Both the position numbers and the translations under genes were made by a program. This document shows, piece by piece, positions 22,926 through 34,560 of a stretch of 64,000 nucleotides of DNA. The stretch comes from Peromyscus leucopus (Eukaryota; Chordata; Mammalia; Rodentia; Cricetidae): contig NC_051071.1 in the NCBI RefSeq assembly GCF_004664715.2, forward strand, positions 5,645,062 to 5,709,061, in the 5' to 3' direction. The stretch's first letter is position 1, and each line of letters opens with the position of its first letter. The notes below the pieces were generated by a model, which did no database searches, was not told where the DNA came from, and saw only the letters and a list, made by a program, of their open reading frames with translations.

Positions 22926-23908
22926 TCCTTATATGGTACTTCTGCTCACAGACTGTTTATCTTGTTTCTGTGAAGCCTTAGTCCTTAGGTTATTTAGGTA
23001 GAGAAGACTTACAGATTTATAGTCACCCATGCTTGTCATTTCTATAGTTATGTTAGTTAGGTTCTTCAGACTTATGGAAACATATGTCAAATGGATAGGT
23101 AGTCTTCAAACACTTAATAGACCTAGAGAATATGGCATTTAAATGTTCTGATAACTTAGAATTCTGTTGACACAAAACACAAATGTTCCTGATAGCACTG
23201 ATCTGATCCTGAGAGAATGTTGGGCTTCTAAAACATTTCCTTTTGGTAGTCTCTCTTCTTCTTGGCACAAAATGGCCTGCTGATCAAAGAACTGACTTTG
23301 CCTCAATTGCTGACAGTATGAACACTGTCCTTTCTAGATGAACAGGACACAAGGAAAAGTGACTACTGAACTCTGCCGAGACAGGGTAAGATGGTCTTTC
23401 AAAGTTCCTGCTTCTGAAAATAGTCTGTCAGATATTCTAGGCTTATAGCCAAATTGGATGTTCCAATGATGCAGAAGAACTTTAGGTGACTGTCCAGACT
23501 GCCAGCTGTCTCTGTCTATTCTCGCAAGAAGTTTGGAAATTGCTTGTTTGCATTTTCTGTTTTCTCAGGTATTATATTTTCCTTCTCAGGTCTTTGATGA
23601 AGTTGAAGACTAGACAGTTACAGTTACAATCTTTTCATATCTTAACTAGAACATATTAGTAATAGAGTTAGAATCTTCAAAATAGGATGGCTATTGGAGT
23701 AATCTTGGTAATTTGCCATTTACCTATGTTCTGGACATTTCTGGACATTTAGCATGTCTTTCTTGTTTGGTGCTATTCTATTGGTTGTAGTTCCCTTTTT
23801 GTTTATGTTATCACCCTTTGTTTTTCCTGGACAATATTTGATAATCATTCTTATTGTATATAGTTTGTATTAAGTTTAGAACCTTCTTATGTAGACAAAA
23901 AGGGGAAA

Positions 23909-24159
23909 TGTGGTGACATTTACTCCACCCATGACCTTGGGCTGCAGGGCCTGAAGGAGGCAGTGCTTTTTGCCATTGTACATGACCTCTTAAAAGGAAA
24001 TGGAGAAGGGTCACATACCCCTTCTCCCTGATGCCTGTGAGGTAGATTTGCTCCCAGTCAGATCCAAGGACGACCTCACCTGTCTACTCTGTTCTGTATT
24101 TGTGAGTGTGTTCCCTCAATTTATATATTAATAAATTCTTATTAACTATTAAATTGACT
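23909..24159 (+). repeat. 3' LTR of the truncated ERV
   Basis: Begins 'tgtggtgacatttactcc' directly after the purine tract. It contains 'attaataaattcttatt' as a likely poly(A) signal region. It is not related by eye to the 'tgctgtgg' LTRs. The right edge is approximate; no 5' mate exists. Confidence 0.65.
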
Positions 24160-24352
24160 CATGTGGATTGATCTTAATAAAGGCCAGTCTGGGATACAGT
24201 CCCTGTCTTTAAAAGAAAAAATCAGTTTAGTAATTTTTTTCTTGGGGAAATTATTTAAAATAAATAGATTGGTGATTGCAAGCATCTGTGTGAGCACAGA
24301 CAGTATATAACTGTTTATGTATTTTAAAAATCAAAATAATTGTAGCATATAG

Positions 24353-24899
24353 TGCTGTGGGATATTATTTTAACTGGGCAAAGAGGTGTTACATGTGTTT
24401 ATGCTGCACTTGTTTAATGGTGTGAGGATGTGTGTTTAATTATGTACAGACATGTTGTATTTGTTTCACCCTGTCTGCCTAAGGCACCTGATTGGTCTAA
24501 TAAAAAGCTGGACATCCAATATCTAGGCAGGAGAGAGATAGATGAGGCTTGAGGTTAGAGAGAATAAATAGGAGAATAAATATGAGCTTGGGAAAGGAAC
24601 AAGAGAAGAAGAGAGGAGAACAAATGAGGGAGAAAGAGAGGAAGATGCCTGGAGCCAGCCAGGCAGTGGCCAACCAGCCAGACACGTGAAGCAGTAAAAG
24701 TAAGATATACAGAAAAAAGAAAGGTAAAAAGCCCCATGGCAAAAGGTAGAGAAAGACAACATGTTAATTCAAGTTAAAAGAGCTAGCCAAAAATGAGTCT
24801 AAGCTAGGCCAAGCATTCATAACTAATATTAAGTATCTGTGTCATGATTTGTGAGCTGGTTGGTTACCCAAAAGAAAAAGCCTGATACAAAATAGTGCA
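24353..24899 (+). mobile_element. solo LTR, class II ERV
   Basis: Starts 'tgctgtgggatattattt' and contains 'cacctgattggtctaataaa', a purine-rich middle and a 'gagctggttggttaccc' end block. Flanks 'atatag' and 'tataag' are similar but not a clean duplication, so the ends may be off by a few bases. Confidence 0.75.
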
Positions 24900-25409
24900 T
24901 ATAAGAATGACTGCAATACAGGGAAGTTTTTATGGTCCCAATACTTAAAGAAGGGAAGAAAAACTGAATAAGCCTAACAGGAAATACAATAAATGAAACA
25001 TATTTACCACATAATGAGTATTTTGTTACTTTTGTGGGGAGACATGAACAAATGTCTATACATCCCAAATAGAGAACAGGCAACTAACTATAGAAATGAC
25101 CCCACTCAAGTCTTACAGGAGTGTGGTTCACCAAATGTCCCATCCCATCATAGGTTATGCTTTCCCAGAACCTGCATCAAAGTCCAACTTTCAGGTAACC
25201 TTCCACCTCCTACATACTTTAGTATTTCTCAAAGAACATGCACAGCTGGGTGGGAGAGGGAAGGAATAATGGCTGGAGTCCCAGGTGAGGCTACTGACAC
25301 CCTTAGTCCCTCCTATCTGGGAGTGGCAACGGCCCCATGACCACACAGCAACCTCAGCTGTCACTGCTGTATTATTCTGCTAAAATAGTTATGATGACTA
25401 GCTGGTTGG
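24900..25409. other. intergenic, no gene recognised
   Basis: About 500 bp of unassigned sequence between two LTR elements. A 115-codon ORF here has no recognisable motif. Confidence 0.5.
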
Positions 25410-25780
25410 TGCTGTGGAATAATCCTCTTGTACACTGTAAAGATTTGCCACTTGAATTGGTTTAATAAATCACTGATTGGCCAGTAGCCAGGCAGGAAGT
25501 ATAGGTGGGGCAACCAGACTAAGAATGCTAGGAAGAGGAAGAGCAGAGTCAGGAGTTGTCACCAGTCACAGAGGAAGCAAGATGTGAATGTTGTACTAAG
25601 AAAAGGTACCAAGCCAAGTGGCTAAACATAGATAAAAATTATGGATTAATTTAAGTGTAAGAACTAGTTAGTAATAAGCCTGAGCTGATCATTTATAAGT
25701 AATATAAGCCTTTGTGTGGTGATTTGGGCAGTGGTTGCTGGGTATTTGGGAATTTCAGGGGGACAGAAATTCCACCTTCA
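25410..25780 (+). repeat. 5' LTR of the 25,410 provirus
   Basis: 'tgctgtggaataatcc' to 'tccaccttca'. It contains 'tggtttaataaatcactgat' and 'gccaggcaggaagtatagg', shared with the solo LTRs at 4,463, 16,442, 38,004 and 60,884. Confidence 0.9.
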
Positions 25781-25802
25781 TGTGGTACCCAAATGTTTGG
25801 CA
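25781..25802 (+). promoter_or_regulatory. possible primer binding site, decayed
   Basis: 'tggtacccaaatgtttggc' begins two bases after the LTR. It is compatible with a CpG-decayed Lys1,2-type site, but several positions differ, so the tRNA assignment is weak. Confidence 0.4.
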
Positions 25803-26423
25803 AGAATTTCCACATAAAATCTGAGAACGCTTTAAAAGGGATTCTAGACACAAAAGAACAGAAACAAGTATGGCTTCTTGGTAACCTTTTTTGGGAGGGA
25901 GGTAGGCTATTTGCTAGAGGTAAACAGAGGCCCAGCTCTTTTAAGATGCAGCTCCTGGTTCAGGCTGGTGGCATTGGTGGCTCTTTTGGGGGGTTCTGCT
26001 ACTGAATCACTTAAATGGGGTTTATGAGCAGCAAAAGACACTCTACTTGGTGGCAGCATGGACCAAAAACTCCCCAGAGCTTGAATGGTAAACATGAGTT
26101 CTACCATTACCTCTACCATGAAGCTAAGCTCTTATAGACCAAGGAATGGGGCATAGCCAGCTGCCAAAACTGCCACTTTGGTTCTAGCCATGCCTGCTTA
26201 GCAGTTTAAAGTCTCGTGTACTCAGAAAAAGATAGAGATATGCAGTAAAGACAGATTCAGAAAAAAAGCCTTTAAATGGTTTACAGTGTGTTTAAAAATA
26301 TACATAGGCTTGGGAGAGTAAAGAGAAGGTATAGACAGTCATAAAGAATAAATATATAGTTTTAAATTAATAAAGTAAACTACTTAAAAGGGAGTAAAGT
26401 AATATTTAAAAAAACATATAAAG

Positions 26424-26918
26424 ATGGGAAATACACAGAGAGTCTGGATACTGTATGTTACTGTGTGGTCTTTGACTTGTTTGACTGCTGAGGAACCAAC
26501 AGCTGCTAAGAGACATTTGATTGTAAATGTTGCTGAATTAATCCAACCTATTTATTTTAAAAGTATCTTGACTCCAAAATTTAAGTCAAAAGATATGTTA
26601 CTTTGGAGAAGAGGTTATGCTTTTATTTCCACAGGAAATGAGAGGCTCTGGATTCATTCTGGGTTAAGAAAAATCAGTTTTGGTCAAGGAAGACCCCCTG
26701 AAACATCTCTGATGAGAACAGATGGCACCATGATCCAATGTTTCAGAGCACCTCTGTTGCAGCTTCTTCTGAGTTCTGCATCCAGAACAGCTTCAAGTTT
26801 ATTGGCTGAGATGAGCCAACATCACAGAACACTCCAGTCAGGACTTTACCATAATCCTAATTTTTCTCAGGGTCCCTCAAGGATTACCAGTGCCGCCAAT
26901 CAGCAGGAAGCAGTCTAG
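26424..26918 (+). pseudogene. integrase C-terminal fragment fused to leader-side start
   Basis: A 164-codon frame. It begins M-G-N-T, which has the look of a myristoylated gag start. From about residue 18 it parallels the integrase C-terminus of the ERV at 21,300-21,480, sharing the Y-F-K-(S/D) and W-R/G-R-G-(Y/F)-A-F blocks. The join implies a deletion that removed gag through the integrase core. The part after residue 90 is not recognised. No enzyme function is expected. Confidence 0.6.
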
Positions 26919-26929
26919 AGAACTATGCC

Positions 26930-29118
26930 CACATTCCCAAAAATAAATTATGAATGTTTGTCCTTGTTTAGGGGCATTGGTTGTAAGTTGTTATGGATAA
27001 TGGTCAGGAAAAAAGCTAAACAAAAGAGATTAGATTCAGGTATCTTGTTCTGAAAAGAAAAAGAGGGGTTATAGAAATGATAGGATAAAAGAGTAGATAA
27101 TTGAATCTACTATAAAAAAAATCAACTCTTAATCTTACATGTTTTGTATTGGTATGGATTTTGGTTAATTGATACAAATTTAAAGTTAATTTTGTTATAC
27201 TCTATGTACATTTCTACTCTTGTTTAAGGTATTATGTTTATGCAGCTCATTTAAAAATGTAATATATAATTAAGAAATACAGATTAATCGTTATCTATAA
27301 CAGCAAACGTAATCATATTAGTTATGTTTTCAAAGTCATACAGAGATGTATTTCAGATAGGCAGTCTTCAAACACTTCAAAGTCCTACAGAATTTGGCAT
27401 GTCATGGGCCACAAGAATATGAAACAGGAGTCCAGCTATATATAATAAGCTACAGCTTAATTGACCAAGGAGTCCTTCAAGAGGGAAGCCATTTATCAAG
27501 GAATATTTGGTGTTATTCAGCTTTTAATATTCAGCTGTTTTTTGCTATGAATTTCTTGTGCTCATAATTTCCCAAGAATTGTGTATGTGAACCTCCTTGG
27601 GCATATATATTCAAAGTACTTGGATAAGGTCATGTAGACAAGGCCTGCTCCCTTTTTAGCATTTGAATTGGTTATCTGCCTTTTGCAAATATTTCCTTTA
27701 GCTACATCCAAAGATAGGGCCAGCTCCAAACAAAGCACCCAAGGACCCTGAACCTTAGTTAAAACATCCTTTTGGTGACAGCTTGGCTCCTAGGTTAAGT
27801 GCCTGGCTCCTAGGTGCATAACTTTGCTTCTTGTGCAAATCAAGCTCAGATCTTCCCTCCTTTTACAGCACCAGAGCTACTTCTTAGAACAAAGGGTTTT
27901 CTTCTCACCAGGTGCCTCAAGCTGTGATACAGACTGACTGGCTGTCAGTACTCCTCCCCAACCCTGTCAGAAAAACTGCAGCAGAGGAAATGAAGCGGTT
28001 TTATCTTAGTGACTCAGGGATTTCTTTACCTATCACTTGTAAGTTTGTAGTTTGAGCACATTTATGATAGATTCAAATGTCTTCACCTAACCACACATGA
28101 GGATGTATGTCTAGCACAGAAATTCATTTTCTGATTTATTCTAGCTGCTAACTCCACCTTTATTCACTCCCCCTTTGGGTTGCAAATGAAGCTAACCAGG
28201 AAGCTTCTGGTGGGGACCTTGTAATTTTTGTGTTGTATTGTAAACATGAAGATTGCTGGTGTTTTTGGAGAGATAAAGACCAGTCCCCAAGAGATCCAAA
28301 CAGGATTATGGTGGCAGATGAATAAATGAGTTGGACAAAAGAGCTCCGTGTATCTAGATTCATTCCCTGCCATTAGTAGTGGGAACTTGGGAAGGAAATT
28401 AAGAAGCTGGACCTCAAAATTTCCAATGCCTGGCACCCAGTGTTGGGCATGAAGCCATGACCCTGAGATTAAGAGTCTCGTACTCTACTGATAATGACAT
28501 TTCAAATGAACTTAGACTTTTCTTGACAGTGAGACACATCTGATTCTGGCAGCACTAATCTACTTCAGAGAAGATGATGGGCATCAAAAAAAACTCCATA
28601 TGGAGTTTACTTTCTTTGTGGCAAAAGGTAGCCACTGGGCAAGAAATTGCCCTTGCCTTGATTGCTGACAGTATGCTGTCCAAATTGGACAAACAGGACA
28701 CAAAAGAATGTGACTGCATAACTTTGAAGGTGGAACAGTCCTTAAAAAATCCTGCCTCACAGGAAATTCTGTCAGACATACTCAGCCTGTAGACCAGAGC
28801 TGGATACCCTGACATTGCAGAGGAACTTTGGGTGACTGTCCAGACAGCTGGAGGTCCCTGTCATTAGGAAACATTTCACTCTTCTGGGGTCTTTGATGGA
28901 GTTGAAGACTAAATAGTTATAATTATAGTTTTCCTTATCTATAATAGAAAGTGAATTAGATATAAAACTTTAGATTCACCAAGATAAGATAGATAAGTAT
29001 TTTCTCTAATTTTGCCAAATACAAATGGATTAGATAGTGTTATTGTAATTCTTATTTAATAACTGTTTTTGTTGTATATAATCTTACTATGTTAAATTAA
29101 AACCTTCCTTTTTAATTA
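26930..29118 (+). pseudogene. env / 3' internal region of provirus, decayed
   Basis: Related to 21,600-23,890 of the neighbouring ERV: shared 'ttgctgacagtatg' and 'aacaggacaca' blocks in the same order, and a single copy of the AT-rich unit that is tandemly repeated there. No long env frame is left. Confidence 0.5.
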
Positions 29119-29135
29119 GAAAAAAAGGGGAAAAT
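29119..29135 (+). promoter_or_regulatory. polypurine tract
   Basis: 'agaaaaaaaggggaaaa' directly before the 3' LTR, in the expected place and composition. Confidence 0.85.
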
Positions 29136-29513
29136 GCTGCAGAATAATCCTCTTGTACATTAAAGATTTGTCACTCAAATTGGTTTAATAAAACACTGAT
29201 TGGCCAGTAGCCAGGCAGGAAGTGTAGGCAGGGTGACCAAACCAAGAATGCTGGGAAGAGGAAGGGCAGAGTCAGGAGTCACCAGCCAGATGCTGAGGAA
29301 GCAAGATGAGAATGTTGTACTAGCAAAAGGTACCAAGCCACATGGCTGAGTATAGATAAGGATTAGGGGTTAATTTAAGTGTAAGAGCTAGTTAGTAGTA
29401 AGCCTGAGCTACTGGTCAAGCATTTATAAGTAATATAAGCTTCTGTATGGTAATTTGGGTAATGGCTGCTTGGTACTTGGGAGTTGCTGGTGAGACAGAA
29501 ACTTCTACCTTCA
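29136..29513 (+). repeat. 3' LTR of the 25,410 provirus
   Basis: 'tgctgcagaataatcc' to 'cttctaccttca'. It aligns along its length with the 5' LTR with scattered substitutions and a few short gaps. Confidence 0.9.
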
Positions 29514-29726
29514 GGCCAGGGTTATCTCTGTTCCATGAAGGTTATGGGATGTTCATGTTATGCTCAGGAAAAAGTCACACTACAGCAGTGAGTGAACTTC
29601 AAAATCATTAAAGTCTTACTACTCAGTCAGGACAGACGTTGACATCTGCAGAAAGCCTACGTTTGAAGGCACCTTGTCCTATAGGAGTGGTTCTCAGAAG
29701 GGGCTAAGATGGGATTAAAAAGACAG

Positions 29727-29890
29727 GAAAGACCTTGCTGCGCAAGCCCAAGTACCCGAGTTCAAGGCCTGCAACCCACATAAAGGCAGGAGGAGGCACT
29801 CCACAAAGCTGTCCTCTGACTTTTACATACACCTTGACATGCACATGTTCCACACCCTCATCATATGCACAAATGCACATGTGAATATAC
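29727..29890 (+). mobile_element. B2/B3-type SINE, diverged
   Basis: 'cttgctgcgcaagcccaag', 'gtcctctgacttttacatac' and 'cacatgttccacaccctcat' match a tRNA-derived rodent SINE body. Confidence 0.55.
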
Positions 29891-30269
29891 ACCGAGGAAT
29901 GTGGGAAAGGATAGGAGCCTTCCACTCCAGTGTGAATAGAAGTTCCCTGAAAAAGCCAACAAGTGAGGATGATTCTGAAAAGCTGATTGATCAGATGCCT
30001 GTGCAGAACTGGAATGTTGTAGACATTTGGGACTTTCTATAGCCCACCTAGTAACCACATGCTGCCCATCTCTGTGGTGGAACTAACATGCTCTTGACTC
30101 CCATAAAACCTTCAGGGTGTATTCTTAGTAGAACCACCAGCTTCCAGCAATGGGAAAGCCAAGCCATCAAGCTATCAGACTGAATCTGTAACAGCACAGT
30201 CTTCTTCACTTTATGGTAACATTACCACTTGCTGTCCTCACCATGTACTTGGTAAATGCCTTGATTTCC

Positions 30270-30380
30270 TTTTTTTTTCTCCTGAGACAGTGTTTCTCTG
30301 TGTATCCCTGGCTATCCTGGAGCTTGCTTTGCAGACCGAGCACTGGGATTAAAGGTGCGCAGTACCACTGCCCAGCTGAT
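30270..30380 (-). mobile_element. B1 SINE with internal deletion
   Basis: Antisense; 'gagacagtgtttctctgtgt' jumps to 'gcactgggattaaaggtgcg', lacking about 40 bp of the middle. Confidence 0.85.
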
Positions 30381-30949
30381 TTATGAGTTACTTTTGCTCT
30401 ACTGTAAAAAGTTATATTGTTGACTACAGGTTGGGATATGTTATTTGAGGTAACCTAGTCCACACTTGCGGAACTTGGTCACACCACCCTGGCCTTTTCA
30501 GATTCCAATAAAAACAGATACAGTGTTCTTATCCAGCATTCTGGCTCCAAAGATGTTACATATGTTTTCCCTAGCCCTGGTTCTGTTCAACCGGGTGAGC
30601 CATTGGCCCTCCTCAAGGTTCTAGTGGAGTGCCAGACTGAGCCCATTACTATTTTTTTCAGACAGCCAATATGCAATACAGGCAGTTTGTGTACTGGCCT
30701 TTTCTTGAGTCAAAGACTCACTGATCCCCATTGCCAGAACTGAGATGTTCATACAAGATGTCTTAAATCAGAGGACTGAGCCCTGGTAAGTATCACATAT
30801 TGGATCCCACTCCAAATTGCCAGGAATATTGGCCCAAGGAAGTGAGATTACACATACCATCATATTAGCAGCTGTATAGACCTAGAACCATCCAGGGCTC
30901 TTCACCATCAATGTCACCTGTCTCCACAGAACCTGCAGAGCCTTCTCCC

Positions 30950-31720
30950 CAAGATGCCAATTTTTCAGTGCAAGCATTTGTCTCGGTCATGTGCCTCCTG
31001 TGTCCCTCTTGTCCCTTTGGGTCCACGTCAATATGTGGGGGTCAACCCCTGTGGCTTATTGCCTAACACCATTTGTCAAATGGAAGTTATACATTATACT
31101 TCTTTTGGCAATCTTAGATATGTTCATGTGATAGTGGATATGTGCTCTTCCTTTGAGTATGCCCTTTCCCTTTCAGGGGAAAAGACTGTTAATGCTATTA
31201 AGGCCATTAAATTGGCCATGTTGGTCATGAAGGTGCCTTGGGCTATAAAGACTGACAATGGCCCTGCCTATGCCTCTCAACAGTTTAATAACTTCCTGGA
31301 AAATCTCTCATACCACTGGTATCCCCTATAATCCTCAGGGGCAAGCCATCATGGAAAGAGCCAACAGAACTCTTAAAGAACTGTTGGCCAAGACCATATC
31401 ACAAGAGACAAAAAGGGATCTCCATTTGGTCCTAATTGAAGTCCTTTTCCATATAGATTTTCTCAGCTTTGATGAGGCGGGACTCAGTCCAGCATATAAA
31501 CATTGGGCACTCCTGCCCTGGGGCACACATCTACCCCTAGTAAAATGAAAAGACCCTATCTCCCTCCAATGGCAGCCACCAGCCCCCCTGATGACCCATG
31601 GGAGAGGGTATGCCTGTGTTTTTCCTCAGAGTGCAACTATGCCAATATGGGTCCCAACAAGAGATGTGCATCCCACCATGGACCAGCCCACCTCCACCAA
31701 AGAAGACGTGGCCATGGATA
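30950..31720 (+). pseudogene. integrase pseudogene (class II ERV)
   Basis: The core domain is read in 30,954-31,331, then shifts frame into 31,258-31,548. Catalytic region: Q-M-E-V (codon 31,083-31,085) where the first Asp is expected, V-D near 31,135, K-T-D-N-G at about 31,248-31,260, and the Glu of A-I-M-E-R at 31,354-31,356. The first acidic residue is Glu in place of Asp. A W-V-P-like C-terminal block follows near 31,650. The frameshift and stops make it non-functional. Confidence 0.85.
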
Positions 31721-32175
31721 GGTAATGTAACACTCACCACCATTGCCCCTTTTGTTCCCTCAAAAGTAGAAGATCTATCGCCTCTGATTCCCTTGCCTCC
31801 CATTCTGTTGCCAGTGGCAATTAACTCTCCTGCTTTTCCTGTGATATTTATTATCAACTCTTCCCTAGGCCTGCTCTTTCTTAACCTTTATTTAAAAATT
31901 AGAAGGTGCCTAGTCTGTGGAGGAAGCTCTTTGCTTTACACCCCTTTTTTCTTTCTTGTCTAATTCCTAAGAAATAGAATTAGTAAGAGACGTGTCCCTA
32001 CTGGCCTGCAATTCACGCTTACAGACAATTTGCCTCACCCCCTTAATTACTCTATTCTACTCCAGGAACAAATATCTTTTCTCTATATGGCCAAGGTCCT
32101 GGCAATGTCATTGGAGACAGATTTTTTTTAACTAAGGTCTGGGACAACTTTAAAAGGCCATTTGATCCCTCCTGG

Positions 32176-32427
32176 GTGATCACATGTGCTTTGATTGGCA
32201 GGGTGATACTGTTAATTCTTATTCTCTTTATATGCCTCCTGCAGCACATCAGACAGCGAGGGGCAGCAACTAAGGTGACTCTTCAGGATTTAATGGCTCT
32301 TAGACATCCTGCTCATAGCCCTCCACAGGAGGTTATGCATGCCTGGTTCTCTGAAATTCAAAGGGCATCCTCTCCATTCAGGCAGCTCTCCAGGAATGGA
32401 TGTTCTTCAAGAGCTAGTAGTCAATGA
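32176..32427 (+). pseudogene. candidate env transmembrane end
   Basis: An 83-codon frame with a hydrophobic stretch (about residues 10-22, I-L-L-I-L-I-L-F-I-C-L-L) followed by basic residues (H-I-R-Q-R). It lies where the env membrane anchor would sit, downstream of integrase. This is inferred from position and hydropathy only. Confidence 0.45.
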
Positions 32428-32544
32428 AGGGTAAGAGCTTGTTAGGCAAGCCAACCTAAGATAGGCACAGTCCAGTTGCTGAGTCCTCCTGAGTCAGGGT
32501 CAACAAGGTCTGAGCAAAGAACTCTGTCTCCATTGACTGCCCAT

Positions 32545-34560
32545 GTTTTAAACAATAGTTACATTCATATATATGCACAGTTGAATCCAAATTACATACA
32601 CTGAATAAATTAAAAGAAAAGGAAAACTAGTGTGTGCTGAGTGAGACGAAGCTGGCTTCTCTGTCTCTGATTCTGACACTGCAGCAGATCTAGACAGGAC
32701 ATTTAGAGAGGGAGAGCAGACAGACATAAAATTCTTTCTCGGTTCCCCAGCTGCCTGACCCAAGGAATACTGAGGCCAGACTCACATCCAAGGGAATGGT
32801 CAGAGGTGGGTGGCCCTGCCCAGGACCCAGTTGTCCAGTACTGAATGGAAGGCAAAGCCATTGTTGAATGAGAAATCAGATTGGTTCCAGGTGGAGCAGG
32901 AGAGTGAGGTCCTGGTGTGAAGTGAGTAACCTTTGGTGAGCCCTGCCAGGGTATGCCACTAAGCAAACATGCCACATATAACAGCGTTAATGCAAGAGGC
33001 TTACTGGGAGGCAGAGAGTAAAAGAGTGAAAGGCTGCATCAGAGTGGGGACTTGAGAGAGGCAGGCAGATGAGAGGAAGAGAAGCAAGAGCGAGGAACAG
33101 GAAGAATGGAAGAGAGAAGGCTTGGAGCAAAGAAATATAGGGAAAGGGGACTCTCTTTTCACTACCCCTATCACTCACAGTTGTCATAACGTCCTGAAAA
33201 ATATGGAATCTAGGGGACCGTTAAGTGGCCTTTTGTATTGATATCTAAGGAGTACTGAGGCCAAATTCGATTGGATTGCAAAGGTGAATAAATTTAGGGC
33301 CCTTCAGGTCATGTGGCAGGTGTAGGGACTGGAGGTTTTAAGAGGCATCTCAAGGGAGAATGAGAGGCTGTAGATGACACGGTTCCCATGGATGAGAAAG
33401 GAAAGAAAAGGGTCACTGCAGCCGGTAGTCATGGGCATCCCCAGGACTCAGAAAGGACTGAACAAGGACCAAGCTGTTTCGAGGGTCATCACCACACTCA
33501 ATGGGGGTTAGGCTTAGCCTAGCTAAGCCAGAGGTGGTGACTCAGCACCTGGTAGCAGGGCTTCCATAGAGGCCAGCAGGAATGGACGAAAACCAAGTTC
33601 TAAGAGGGGTCTCATCCACAGTAAAGGGTCAGAAATGGGTCTCAAGAACCATAAGGGCCTGGAGGAGCTGTGGGATTATGGGCAGCTACGGTGGAGACAG
33701 GAAAAGGAGTCAGAAGGGGGCACAATAACCCAGTTGAGTCTAATGAAGCTGCAGGATTGCAGCTCCAAAGGTAGAGGCGGAGTCAGGTGAAGAGAGCCAG
33801 CCATGGCTTAAAGGACTGTGGCTGGGGGTACCCCCGCCTCTAAGAGTACCAGAGGGGTGGCAGACACTCAACCGTGAGTTCCTCGGACTCAGGGGAATGT
33901 TTACAGTGACTGAGGGGAAACTTACACAATTGCCATCGGTGGATGGAGTGCTTGAGCCATAGGTGAGCTGGAAGGTAGGCCTGTTGCAGGTAGACTGAGT
34001 CCAGGGTCCTGGCATGGCTCAGGTTGCCAGGAGAGCCTGTGGAGTTTCACGGACCAATGTTATAATTTACAAATGGTGGAAGGCACAGACGGACACACCA
34101 TGCAACAGGGCTCATGTTGAGGATTTTATTAAGGGCGGAGGAGAGAGGGGAGAGAATGGAGGCTTCTGTGGAGAAGCTGCAGGAAGAAGAGGAAGAAGAA
34201 GAGAGGGAAAGCGGGCAGGGCCCTAGGAGAGAAGAAGAGAGAGGAAGAGAAAGAGAGACGGGGGGGGGGGTGAGAGAAGGAGGGTGCAGAAGCAGATGAA
34301 GAAGCGGTGGAAAGGAGGGAAGGGAGGGTTTGTCTTTAATAAGGGGATTTAGCACATGCGCATAGAAACTATGAAGCCACACAGCGCTGCACAGACTACA
34401 TAATGACGGGCGCCACAGGACCTTGGGCTGACTAAGCATTTGCCTGCATACTGACGGGGCACAGGCAGCCATAGGATCATGCGGCTGGCTAGGTGATGCT
34501 GGAAATGCTAACAGAAAGTATTATGTGCCTTTAGAAACTGACAGATTCTACCCAAGGCGA
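32545..34560. other. unassigned, possibly an antisense LTR element
   Basis: Long region with no recognised protein. A purine-rich block at 34,140-34,320 and a minus-strand 'ttaataaaatcctcaac' (at about 34,111-34,127) look like the R/U5 part of an antisense LTR starting near 34,074, but I could not find a second edge or duplication. ORFs on the minus strand here show no domain I know. Confidence 0.3.

Larger units (their letters stand above)
19625..24159 (+). mobile_element. 5'-truncated class II ERV with 3' LTR
   Basis: Pol remains run from about 19,640 (reverse-transcriptase end) through RNase H and integrase to about 21,545. Env-like or non-coding sequence follows, then a purine tract 'aaaaaggggaaa' at 23,897-23,908 and an LTR. 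Gag, protease and the first part of reverse transcriptase are absent. The internal part after integrase is recognisably similar to that of the provirus at 25,410-29,513 (for example 'attgctgacagtatg' at about 23,308 and 28,659). Confidence 0.8.
25410..29513 (+). mobile_element. two-LTR class II provirus with large gag-pol deletion
   Basis: Matching LTRs lie at 25,410-25,780 and 29,136-29,513 around 3.36 kb. The flanks 'ggttgg' and 'ggccag' agree at three of six sites, and all differences are transitions, so a decayed duplication is possible but not shown. Inside there is a leader, then a short frame that goes directly to the integrase C-terminus, then env/3' non-coding sequence and a purine tract. 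Most of gag, protease, reverse transcriptase and the integrase core are missing. Confidence 0.85.
30600..32540 (+). mobile_element. class II ERV fragment (RNase H, integrase, env)
   Basis: Pol and env remains in order on the plus strand, without a clear LTR on either side. An S-D-S-Q-Y-A RNase H motif lies near 30,659, the integrase at about 30,950-31,720 and an env-like membrane anchor near 32,200. The end region at 32,451 ('acctaagataggcacagtc') resembles the end of the 5,014-9,013 provirus interior at 8,591. Confidence 0.75.

Noticed and set aside
34047..34472. 141-codon minus-strand ORF with a signal-like start
   Set aside because: It translates a purine-rich, possibly LTR-derived tract; Leu/Ser/Pro bias follows from the base composition and no domain is seen.
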